Source: CAZDQL01 sp964507325
GTDB lineage: Bacteria > Planctomycetota > UBA1135 > GCA-002686595
DNA: 64,000 nucleotides
Assembly: GCA_964507325.1 (NCBI GenBank)
Contig: CAZDQL010000027.1
Span: 3,693 to 67,692 of the forward strand
Direction: 5' to 3'
A program made the position numbers and the translations under genes. A model generated the notes under the pieces. It was not told where the DNA came from and did no database searches. It saw nothing but the letters and a program-made list of their open reading frames with translations. Below, in pieces: positions 26,329 through 33,388 of the stretch (position 1 is the stretch's first letter; every line of letters begins with the position of its first letter).

Positions 26329-27023
26329 GCGCCCCCGCCGCGACCCTCACCGCGCTCCCGCTCGAAACCCGCCGCGAGGGCGGCTGGACGAGCCTGATCC
26401 TGCCCGCCGGCGCGGGCGAGGGGGTCGGCGCGCTCGGCACCCCCGGGCTCTGGCGCCGCAGCGGTCGGGAGGGGGACCCCCTGGTGGTTTTCGACCTGCC
26501 GCCGCTGGTCGGCGAGTCGCAGCGGGGCGCCTGGATCGACTGGGCCGTCGCCACCGCCGCGGGGCGCCTGCCGGAGGGCTGGACCTCACCCGACCGCGCC
26601 ACCTTGACCGAGTGCGGCTTGCGGCCGGAGCGGCTCGTCGCCCGCAGCGACGCCTCCACCTCCCTGGGGGAGCTCAGCGTCGAGGAGCACCGGCTGGCGC
26701 TGGGCTTCTCCCTCGGCACGATCCCCGACGACCTGCCGCGCACCCGGCGCGCCTGGCTCGCGGCCCTCGTCGAGGACGCCCGCTCGCACTGGCGCCTGGT
26801 GCGCCTGGAGAGCGACCGCCGGCGGGTGCGCGCCGAGCTCGACCTCTCCGGCGCTCCCCACGCCGCGCTGCCGAGCCTCCTCCCGTACGCCCTCGACGCC
26901 CTGCGGCAGGTCGTCGAGTGGTGCTTACCACCCCTGAGATTGGTGCTGGACTCGAGCATCCCGAGCCGGGTGCTCTCCCGGCCCCTAGAGCGGCGCAGAG
27001 CCGCGGAAAGGACGGAAGCGTGA
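26325..27023 (+). CDS. Unknown protein of the ubiquitin-like operon
   Basis: 232 residues from GTG, coupled on both sides by 4-nt overlaps. No signal peptide or membrane segment. Motifs that look structured are LETRREGGWTSLILPAGAGE near the N-terminus, LVVFDLPPLVG, and SVEEHRLALGFSLG. A long arginine-rich helical C-terminus follows (PYALDALRQVVEWCLPPLRL). It may be a scaffold or degenerate partner of the E1/E2 pair; I see no catalytic signature. Its fixed place between E2 and Ubl makes it part of the system. Confidence 0.7.
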   Translation: MSAPAATLTALPLETRREGGWTSLILPAGAGEGVGALGTPGLWRRSGREGDPLVVFDLPPLVGESQRGAWIDWAVATAAGRLPEGWTSPDRATLTECGLRPERLVARSDASTSLGELSVEEHRLALGFSLGTIPDDLPRTRRAWLAALVEDARSHWRLVRLESDRRRVRAELDLSGAPHAALPSLLPYALDALRQVVEWCLPPLRLVLDSSIPSRVLSRPLERRRAAERTEA

Positions 27024-27301
27024 AACGCTCCACCGATACCCCGTCCCCGGGCGGGGCCACCCTGACCTTCCGGGCCGCCGATGTGACCGGCACCCGGGAC
27101 CTGCCCGTCGAGGTGCAGCGGGGACTCGACGTCGGCACGGTCGCGCGCTCGGTAGCGAGCCTGATGCGACTGCCCGACGACGTTCCCTGGGCCCTCAGGG
27201 ATCAGACCTCCTCCGCCTTCCTGGACGAGGGCCGCTCGATCGGTGAGCAGCTCTCCCCGGGTGCGCGCGTCACCCTGACCCCGAAGACCCACCTCGGCTG
27301 A
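27020..27301 (+). CDS. Ubiquitin-like beta-grasp protein, module 1
   Basis: 93 residues from GTG. Beta-grasp pattern: TLTFRAADVTGTRDLPVEVQ, then a helix (DVGTVARSVASLM), then SSAFLDEGRSIGEQLSPGAR and the final strand VTLTPKTHLG. It ends in a single exposed glycine, so it needs no proteolytic maturation before activation by the E1 at 24509. It would be the modifier of module 1. The 83 bp after it hold a strong hairpin. Confidence 0.85.
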   Translation: MKRSTDTPSPGGATLTFRAADVTGTRDLPVEVQRGLDVGTVARSVASLMRLPDDVPWALRDQTSSAFLDEGRSIGEQLSPGARVTLTPKTHLG

Positions 27302-27311
27302 AGGAACCAGA

Positions 27312-27367
27312 GCGGGGCCCGGGAACGGGCGTCGAAGGGGGAGCTCACCCCGTCCCCCGGGCCCCGC
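27312..27367 (+). promoter_or_regulatory. Intercistronic 12-bp hairpin between Ubl and JAMM genes
   Basis: A perfect 12-bp inverted repeat pairs 27312-27323 (GCGGGGCCCGGG) with 27356-27367, with a 32-nt loop. It lies in the largest gap of an operon whose other genes overlap or nearly touch. No T-run follows. It is well placed to act as an mRNA-stability or partial-termination element that makes Ubl transcript exceed that of the protease and ATPase. Confidence 0.55.
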
Positions 27368-27384
27368 ACCTTCCGATCATCGCC

Positions 27385-28527
27385 ATGACGACCGTCGACT
27401 TCTTCCCGCTCGAGCGCTGGAGCCTGTGGATCGAGATGCGTCTCGGACCGGACGCTCGAGTGGCGCTCGTGGAACCGGTGCAGCGCGCCGATCTGGACGA
27501 CCTCGTGGCGGAGCTCTGGTGGGAGGCCTGTGCCCGTCGGGCCGCCTTCGACCACCCCGTCGAGGAGCTCGCGATCGAGCTGGCTGCGCTGGCGACGACG
27601 CCGGAGCTGGGGGCGGAGCGGGGCTGCGCGGGCCTGGTGCTGGAGGCCACGGGCCCGGCGGGACCCAGCGGTCGCGTGCGGGTGGTCTACTCCAGCCGCT
27701 GCCTCGATCCGGTCGCGGTGCGCACCCTGGCCCACTGGCTCCAGCGGGAGGGCCACGGGGCCGGGACGCTCGAGGAGCTCGGCGGGGCGCGCTTCGAGCT
27801 GTGCGCGCGCCCCTCGCGGCGCGGCCTGCTCGTCAGCGCCCCCGAGGTCTCCCCCGGCGTGAGCCTCGCCGGGGCGGCGGCGACGGCGTCTCCGACGCCG
27901 GCGGTGACTCCGCTCCGCCGCGAGCTGGCCCCGCTCCTGGTCGGGGCGCGGTCGGTCGGTGAGGAATTCTCCGGCCACCCCGTCCTCTACACCCTCGCCG
28001 CCCGGCGCCGCGCGGAGGAGGTGGCCCGCCGGGGAGCGCGCCGCGATCCTCCCGTCGAAACGGGGGGCCTGCTCGTCGGCCACGTCGCGAGCTGCCCCCA
28101 GAGCGGCGAGGCCTACGTGGTCGTGACCGACGTCCTGCCCGCCGAGGAGGCGCAGGGGACGACCTTCACGCTCTCCTTCTCCAGCAGCACCTGGGCGCGG
28201 CTGGCGGAGGTGCGCAGGGAGCAGCCCGACCTGGCGGTGCTGGGTCAGACCCACGGCCACAACTTCAAGCCCCAGGACGTGACCGACAACCGCTGCGCCA
28301 GCTGCCAGGAGACGAGCGCCTGCCGCTGCGACACCGCCTTCCTCAGCTCCGACGACCGCACCTGGTCGCGCGCGGTCTTCCGCGGCCAGCCGTGGCAGGT
28401 GGGTCACGTCTTCGGTCTGACCGCCGACGGTCAGCCCAGCGACGCGTTCTACGGCCAGCGCGGGGGGATGCTCCTGCGCCGCGGCTATCACCTGATCGGC
28501 GCCTTCGAACCCGCCCCACTGACATGA
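27385..28527 (+). CDS. JAMM/JAB metalloprotease with Cys-rich insert, module 1
   Basis: 380 residues. The N-terminal 150 residues are a separate mixed domain (VDFFPLERWSLWIEMRLG). The JAMM core follows a Thr/Ala/Pro linker: catalytic E225 in VETGGLLVGH, zinc ligands H290 and H292 in GQTHGHNF, then S321/S322 and D324 in FLSSDDRTW. Between HxH and the Ser/Asp lies an insertion of about 28 residues holding C304, C307, C313 and C315, which can form an extra zinc site near the active centre. The expected role is removal of the Ubl from targets. The stop overlaps the ATPase ATG by 4 nt. Confidence 0.85.
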   Translation: MTTVDFFPLERWSLWIEMRLGPDARVALVEPVQRADLDDLVAELWWEACARRAAFDHPVEELAIELAALATTPELGAERGCAGLVLEATGPAGPSGRVRVVYSSRCLDPVAVRTLAHWLQREGHGAGTLEELGGARFELCARPSRRGLLVSAPEVSPGVSLAGAAATASPTPAVTPLRRELAPLLVGARSVGEEFSGHPVLYTLAARRRAEEVARRGARRDPPVETGGLLVGHVASCPQSGEAYVVVTDVLPAEEAQGTTFTLSFSSSTWARLAEVRREQPDLAVLGQTHGHNFKPQDVTDNRCASCQETSACRCDTAFLSSDDRTWSRAVFRGQPWQVGHVFGLTADGQPSDAFYGQRGGMLLRRGYHLIGAFEPAPLT

Positions 28528-30257
28528 GCCCCAAGACCATGCCCCCCCCGCGCATCGAGGAGCTCCTGCTCTCCGGCGATGCCCCCCCGCACCTGGCCCC
28601 CAAGCTCCTGCGGCGCTTGATGGAGACCGGCGACGACGAGGCGCTGGTCAAGATCCTCTCCGCCGCCGCGGCCCCCAAGGGCGAGGACAAGTACAAGGAG
28701 AAGACCGCGGAGCTCGAGGCCCTGATCGAGGAGCTGCGCGAAGGGCCGCTGCGCATGGGGACCTTCCTGCACCACCTGGACGATCCCGGGGTGGGGCGCC
28801 GGGCGGTGGTGCGCCTCACCGACGGCTCGAGCGCCATCAGTCAGGTGATCGACGAGGCCCTGGTCCTCTCCCTCCAGCGCGGCGACACCGTCGGGCTCGA
28901 CGCGCGCTGCCGGGCGGTGGTCGCGCGTCTGGAGCAGGGGGTCGAGGTGGGAGAGGAGGCGCGCATCGAGAGCGTGCTCGACCCCACCCGGGTGGTGGTC
29001 TCCCTGCGCGACTCCGAGCGCTACGTATTCCACACCGCGGCCGAGCTGGCGCGGCGCATCGTCGACGAAGAGGTGCGCTCCGGCAGCCGGGTGCTCGTGG
29101 ATCCGCGCCTCATGATGGCCTTCTCCGCCCTGGCGGAGCCCGAGGGGGCGAGCCGTCGCCGCTACCTGGTCGAGAGCGCCGTGCCCGACGTCGTCGTCGA
29201 GCGCGACGTGGGCGCGCCCCCGGCCTGCATCGACCAGCTCACCGAGCACCTGCGCCGGGAGCTCACCGATCCCGATCGGGCGCGTCACTACGGCCTCAGG
29301 CGCTGCGTCACGCAGCTCATGACGGGGATCCCCGGCTCCGGCAAGACCTTCTGCGTCCAGGCGCTGTGGCGCCGCATGTACGAGGTGATGGCGGAGGTCA
29401 CCGGCGTCGCGCTGGAGGAGCTCCCGCCGCGCGTGATGCGCTTCCGCGCCTCGACGATCCTCTCCAAGTGGCTGGGGGAGGCGGACCAGAACATCGATCG
29501 CTTCTTCGACGAGCTCGAGTCCCTGGCCGCCGAGACCTACGTCGACGCCGCGGGGGTCGAGCACGTGCTTCCGGTGCTGGCGATCTTCGAGGAGATCGAC
29601 GGCATCGCCCGCAGCCGCGGCGACGACGCGGTGTACGACCGCATCCAGACCACGCTCCTGCAGCGTCTCGACGTCACCTCGCGCAACCTGGGCGAGCGGC
29701 TGGTCCTGTTCCTGTTCACGACCAACTGCCCCGAGCTGGTCGATCCGGCGTTCCAGCGGCGCGCAGCCGATCGGGTGGAGCGCTTCGGGCGCCTGGACCG
29801 GGTCGGCTTCAGTGCGGTGCTCGACCGCCACCTCGCCCGCCGGCCGGTGCGCCCCGCGAACGGAGAGGATCCCGAGGCCGCCCGGGCGCGCACCATCGCC
29901 CAGCTCGCGGGGTGGCTCTTCGGCCGCAACGATCCGCCGCAGCTGGAGCTGGCCTTCACCAGCGGCGGCGAGGCACAGCAGCGCCACCGCCGCGACTTCC
30001 TGAACGCCGGTCTGATCGACCGCGCCGTGCAGCAGGCGGCCACCGCCGCCTGCCGCGAGGAGCGCGCGGGTCAGCCGGCCGGCATCGCGCCGCGTCATCT
30101 GGCCGGAGCGCTGGCCGAGCAGGTGGCCTCCGTCGTCGGTCAGCTCCGGCCGGAGAACGCGCGCCTGCACCTCGATCTCCCCGACGGCGTCCGGGTGGGC
30201 ACCGTCCGGCGGCTTCCCCAACCCACCGTCCTGCCCGCCGAGCTCGAGCAGGCCTGA
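28524..30257 (+). CDS. Mpa/ARC-type AAA+ unfoldase
   Basis: 577 residues with the architecture of proteasomal ATPases of the Mpa/ARC type. A short coiled coil (about 54-74) is followed by a first OB fold (REGPLRMGTFLHHLDD to SLQRGDTVGLDARCRAVV), a second OB fold (to about 200) and one AAA+ domain. Walker A is GIPGSGKT (268-275), with a pore-loop-like KWLGEAD (315-321). The Walker B segment reads LAIFEEIDG, so Glu occupies the usual Asp position (E356, E357). Arginines at 412-413 follow the sensor region. The C-terminus (ELEQA) lacks the HbYX tail used to dock on 20S proteasomes, and no proteasome gene is present. It links the two Ubl modules. Confidence 0.88.
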   Translation: MSPKTMPPPRIEELLLSGDAPPHLAPKLLRRLMETGDDEALVKILSAAAAPKGEDKYKEKTAELEALIEELREGPLRMGTFLHHLDDPGVGRRAVVRLTDGSSAISQVIDEALVLSLQRGDTVGLDARCRAVVARLEQGVEVGEEARIESVLDPTRVVVSLRDSERYVFHTAAELARRIVDEEVRSGSRVLVDPRLMMAFSALAEPEGASRRRYLVESAVPDVVVERDVGAPPACIDQLTEHLRRELTDPDRARHYGLRRCVTQLMTGIPGSGKTFCVQALWRRMYEVMAEVTGVALEELPPRVMRFRASTILSKWLGEADQNIDRFFDELESLAAETYVDAAGVEHVLPVLAIFEEIDGIARSRGDDAVYDRIQTTLLQRLDVTSRNLGERLVLFLFTTNCPELVDPAFQRRAADRVERFGRLDRVGFSAVLDRHLARRPVRPANGEDPEAARARTIAQLAGWLFGRNDPPQLELAFTSGGEAQQRHRRDFLNAGLIDRAVQQAATAACREERAGQPAGIAPRHLAGALAEQVASVVGQLRPENARLHLDLPDGVRVGTVRRLPQPTVLPAELEQA

Positions 30258-30273
30258 ACCCAGAGAGACAGCG

Positions 30274-30579
30274 ATGACCCAAGAGAAGACACGCACTCGA
30301 CCGCGCGCCGCGGTCGGCCCCGCCGGCGGCCCGTGGGACGACGATCCCCTCGCCCCCCCCACTCCGGAGCTGGCGACGGTGAGCCACGGACCCTACGCCC
30401 AGACCTTGCCGGTGGGCGGCATGACCGTGGCCGAGGTGCGCCGGCGCTTCCGCGACCGGTTGGACCTCGACCCGGACTGCTTGGCGATCGTCGACGGCGA
30501 AGAGGTCGGCGACGACCGTCGCATCGGGGCCGGCGAGCTGGTGACCTTCGTGCGCCGCGCGGGCGAGAAGGGGCCCTGA
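30274..30579 (+). CDS. Second ubiquitin-like protein (PRTRC protein C-like), module 2
   Basis: 101 residues. A disordered N-terminal 40 residues precedes a ThiS/MoaD-like beta-grasp: TLPVGGMTVAEVRRRFRDRL, CLAIVDGEEVGDDRR and ELVTFVRRAGEKGP. The end resembles PRTRC protein C, which ends in a similar FVRxxGxKG. Here one proline follows the last glycine, so the C-terminus may need trimming, possibly by the JAMM protease at 31454, before activation. It is 16 bp after the ATPase gene, and its stop overlaps the next ATG (TGATG). Confidence 0.8.
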   Translation: MTQEKTRTRPRAAVGPAGGPWDDDPLAPPTPELATVSHGPYAQTLPVGGMTVAEVRRRFRDRLDLDPDCLAIVDGEEVGDDRRIGAGELVTFVRRAGEKGP

Positions 30580-31454
30580 TGACGGAGCAGGGGACTCTCT
30601 TCCCCGGCGCGCCGCCGGAGACGGAGCAGGTCCTGCTCGAGGGGCAGACGGCCCTGGGCCTCACGCCGGAGGGGACCGAGCGGAGCGTGCCGCTGAGCGA
30701 CCTGATCGATGGCCTGCTCCCCTCCCTGCCCACCACCTGTGGCCTGGTGCTGCCCGACGGCGTGAAGGCGATCCTCCCCGGCAAGGGCGGGGTGGTCGTC
30801 GTCCACGAAACCCCCCCGCAGCCGATGAGCCTGCGCTGGATCGCCGCCGACTCCGACGAGCGGCTGGGGCCCGAGGCCAGCTACCGCACGGTGCGCTTGG
30901 CCCTGCCCTACGTGATCGTCCTGGCGCTCTTCGGGCGCCAGGGGGAGCGCCTGCAGCTCTTGGGCGGCAACGAGTGCTTCTTCCTGAACGAGCCGCTGCG
31001 GCGGCTCGATCAGGAGCTCCTCTATCCGGCGCTCCTCAACTGCAGCCGCTTCCCCGACGGAGCGCCCAGGCCCCTGTCGTGGATCTGCACCCAGCACCTC
31101 GACATCAAGCGACTGGGTCGCGGGCAGCCCGAGCAGGCCCTGGCCGAGGGGCTGAGCGCGCTGCGCTCGCACCTCTTCGGCGCCGCCTTCAACGAGAGCT
31201 CGGAGCGGCACGAGCTCTCGAGCTGGTTCACCGAGACCGTCGAGGCGCAGGTCGATCCGCGCCTGGCGACGGTCGAGGCCTGGGAGGAGGCCAGCCGCGA
31301 GGACCCGCTCTTCGTGCTCGACGTTCCCTGGCTCCCGACGGGGCACACCGTCGAGCAGGTCGCCGAGCGCGCCCTGTCGAACGAGTTCGGCCCCCGCAGA
31401 GCGATCCGTACCGCCGGCGACGTCCTGCGCGTCGTCCTGTCCCGCCCCAGCTGA
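30579..31454 (+). CDS. E2-like PRTRC protein B-type protein, module 2
   Basis: 291 residues. The order Ubl, this gene, JAMM, E1 matches that of PRTRC clusters, where protein B has an E2-like core. Visible pattern: strands at VRLALPYVIVLALFGRQGE and LQLLGGNECFFLNEPLR, then LLYPALLNCSRFPDG, then C170 in SWICTQHL as the candidate catalytic cysteine, followed by a helical region. It should take the second Ubl from the E1 at 32236. The start overlaps the Ubl stop by 1 nt. The active-site cysteine assignment is inference. Confidence 0.75.
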   Translation: MTEQGTLFPGAPPETEQVLLEGQTALGLTPEGTERSVPLSDLIDGLLPSLPTTCGLVLPDGVKAILPGKGGVVVVHETPPQPMSLRWIAADSDERLGPEASYRTVRLALPYVIVLALFGRQGERLQLLGGNECFFLNEPLRRLDQELLYPALLNCSRFPDGAPRPLSWICTQHLDIKRLGRGQPEQALAEGLSALRSHLFGAAFNESSERHELSSWFTETVEAQVDPRLATVEAWEEASREDPLFVLDVPWLPTGHTVEQVAERALSNEFGPRRAIRTAGDVLRVVLSRPS

Positions 31455-32239
31455 TGAACGACTCCACTCCGCACGACTCTCCGCCCCTGCTCCCCAAGAC
31501 CGGGAGCGCGACACCCTGGTGCGAGGAGAGCCTCTTCTACCTCGTGACCGGGGACGGGCTCTTCGTCTGCCGCAACCACGAGTTCTTCGAGAGCTGCGCC
31601 CCCGCCCGGCGCTGGCCGAGCGAGCTCGCAGGACAGGAGCCCTTCCTCGTGCCGCGCTTCCCGCGCATCCCCCAGGCGCTCTTCGAGCGCATCGTGGGCT
31701 TCTTCACCCAGGTGGCGGAGGAGCACGAGGCGGAGGCGGCGGTGCTCTTGGTCTGGGACCGCAGGCAGCGCGAGGTGCGCCTGATCGTGCCCCCCCAGGT
31801 CGCCTCGGTGCGGCTCGGGTGGTCCGGCTACCGGACGCCGATCGACCTGCGCTACGAGATGCCCCTCGACCTGGAGGCCGATCTGGTGCCCTTCGGAGAC
31901 GTCCACAGCCACGTCTTCTTCTCGGCGTACTCCTCGCAGAAGGACGTCGCGGACGAGCGCTTCCAGGCCGGGGTGCACATCGTCGTGGGTCGACTGGATC
32001 GCGACCCCCCGGACCTGCACGTCCAGGCGGTGGCCGACGGTACGCGCTTCGATCTGGAGCTGGGGGACGTCGTGGAGGGCTACGAGGCTCCCGATCGGGC
32101 GATCCCCGAGGAGTGGATGGAGCGGCTCGAGGTGGTCGAGGAGCAGTGGCAGCCGGTCCACTACCGGTCGGGTCATTGGCAGTCGGGCCAGCGGTATCCG
32201 AGTCAGGGGACGACCTCCAGTTGGGAGTCCTCGCGATGA
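31454..32239 (+). CDS. JAMM/JAB metalloprotease (PRTRC protein A-like), module 2
   Basis: 261 residues. It carries the exact JAMM spacing H151-S-H153-x7-S161-x2-D164 in GDVHSHVFFSAYSSQKD, with upstream glutamates (E90, E92, E94) as candidate catalytic base. Unlike the module 1 enzyme it has no cysteine insert. The N-terminal 90 residues form a separate domain with YLVTGDGLFVCRNHEFFE. It may mature the Pro-ended Ubl or cleave conjugates. It overlaps the previous gene by 1 nt (TGATG) and the E1 by 4 nt. Confidence 0.85.
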   Translation: MNDSTPHDSPPLLPKTGSATPWCEESLFYLVTGDGLFVCRNHEFFESCAPARRWPSELAGQEPFLVPRFPRIPQALFERIVGFFTQVAEEHEAEAAVLLVWDRRQREVRLIVPPQVASVRLGWSGYRTPIDLRYEMPLDLEADLVPFGDVHSHVFFSAYSSQKDVADERFQAGVHIVVGRLDRDPPDLHVQAVADGTRFDLELGDVVEGYEAPDRAIPEEWMERLEVVEEQWQPVHYRSGHWQSGQRYPSQGTTSSWESSR

Positions 32240-32967
32240 GCGCGACCCCTCCCCCGCTGCTCGCGCGCCACCGCGTGGTCAAGGTCCTGGGCCTGGGGGG
32301 CGTCGGGGGGATCGCGGCGCGCTACGTCGCGCTCTACCTCGCGGCCCTGGGGGCGGGTACGCGGCTCGTCCTGGTCGACGGGGACGAGTTCGAGGCGGGC
32401 AACGCCTCGCGCATGCTCTTCCGCCGCCTGGGGAACAAGGCGGCGGTGCTCGCTGAGGAGCTCTCCGCCGAGCTGGGCGACTGCCTGGCGGTCAGCGCGG
32501 TGGAGGAGTACGTCGAGGCCTCCAACCGCGAGCGGCTCCTGCGCGAGGGGGACCTGGTGCTCCTGGCGGTCGACAACCACGCCACGCGCAAGCTGGTCAG
32601 CGACCGCTGCGCGGAGCTCGACGACGTGGCGCTGATCTCCGGCGGCAACGACGGGATCGGACGCGACGGGTCGGGGCGCGAGCGGCGCGGGACCTTCGGC
32701 AACGTGCAGGTCTTCCTGCGCCAGGGGGGACAGGAGCGGACGCCGCCGCTGGATCACCTGCACCCGGAAATCGCCCAGCCCGCCGATCGGCTCCCGACGG
32801 AAGCCTCCTGTGGTGAGCTGATGGCCTCGATGCCGCAGATCCTCTTCACCAACCTCTCCACCGCGGCCGCCATGCTGAACGCCGCGCGAGCCTACCTGGA
32901 GGGAGAGCTCGACTGGTCGGAGGCCTGCTTCGACGTGCAGGACGCGCGCATGCGGCCGGTCCTCTAG
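32236..32967 (+). CDS. E1-like ThiF-family enzyme (PRTRC ThiF-like), module 2
   Basis: 243 residues, compact and without the C-terminal extension of the module 1 E1. ATP site: VLGLGGVGGIAARYVALYLA (residues 17-36), DGDEFEAGNASRMLF with N56 and R59, and K68. The catalytic cysteine is probably C192 in PTEASCGELMASMPQ. It should activate the second Ubl. It is the last gene of the operon, and its TAG stop forms the first three bases of the terminal palindrome. Confidence 0.87.
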   Translation: MSATPPPLLARHRVVKVLGLGGVGGIAARYVALYLAALGAGTRLVLVDGDEFEAGNASRMLFRRLGNKAAVLAEELSAELGDCLAVSAVEEYVEASNRERLLREGDLVLLAVDNHATRKLVSDRCAELDDVALISGGNDGIGRDGSGRERRGTFGNVQVFLRQGGQERTPPLDHLHPEIAQPADRLPTEASCGELMASMPQILFTNLSTAAAMLNAARAYLEGELDWSEACFDVQDARMRPVL

Positions 32968-33004
32968 TGTCCAGGGGTACAGGAACTACCGACCCCGGAC
33001 ACTA
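32965..33004. terminator. Palindrome closing the ubiquitin-like operon; REP-like
   Basis: The left arm 32965-32978 (TAGTGTCC A GGGGT) pairs with the right arm 32992-33004 (ACCCCGGACACTA) with a single bulged base and a 13-nt loop. It lies between the convergent E1 and clpS genes and could terminate both. The left arm begins with the E1 stop codon. The compact symmetric form also resembles REP-type repeats moved by single-domain transposases. Confidence 0.65.
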
Positions 33005-33015
33005 GGCCGGCTCGC

Positions 33016-33327
33016 TCAGTCGTCCTTCTCGACGCTGAAGGTCAGGGGAAAACCGCGCGCGCGGGCCGTTCCGGTGGCGCGGCGTACGCGCCGCCGGGCG
33101 ACCCCCTCCGGGTAGCGCCCGATCATCGCCGCACCGGTGTGGTGCACGCGCAGCATCAGCTCCACGGCGCGCGCCGCGGGTTGCCGGAAGACGCTGCGCA
33201 GGATGCCCACCACGAAGTCCATCGTGGTGTAGGGGTCGTCGTGGCACACGACGCGCCAGAGGGGCGCGAGCTCCTCGCGGAGCTCTTGCTCCTCGTCGAC
33301 TTGGATCTCGGGCGTGGTGGTGGGCAC
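33016..33327 (-). CDS. clpS: ATP-dependent Clp protease adaptor ClpS
   Basis: 103 residues from a GTG at 33327; longer versions only add non-family sequence. ClpS binds N-degron substrates and delivers them to ClpA/ClpC. Family features: WRVVCHDDPYTTMDFVVGIL with D30/D31, the helix VELMLRVHHTG with H62, and the final FSVEKDD. The Asn before the Asp pair in E. coli ClpS is His29 here, which may shift N-end residue preference. It converges on the ubiquitin-like operon, so two degradation routes sit side by side. Confidence 0.88.
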   Translation of the reverse strand: MPTTTPEIQVDEEQELREELAPLWRVVCHDDPYTTMDFVVGILRSVFRQPAARAVELMLRVHHTGAAMIGRYPEGVARRRVRRATGTARARGFPLTFSVEKDD

Positions 33328-33388
33328 GGAACTCGCGGGCGAGGGCCCAGTATACTCGGCCCCCTTGCGGAGGCAGCCACCAGAACCC

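Noticed and set aside
28524..30257. Classical Pup-proteasome system
   Set aside because: No Pup, PafA/Dop or 20S alpha/beta genes in the window, and the ATPase lacks the docking tail.
23964..32967. Type II CBASS or Bil-type antiphage operon
   Set aside because: No cGAS/DncV-type nucleotidyltransferase or effector is present, and the ISG15-like two-domain modifier of Bil is absent; both Ubls have a single beta-grasp domain.
30274..32967. A complete PRTRC integrative element or plasmid segment
   Set aside because: Only the Ubl, protein B, protein A and ThiF types are found; no ParB-like protein, integrase, relaxase or att repeats are visible.
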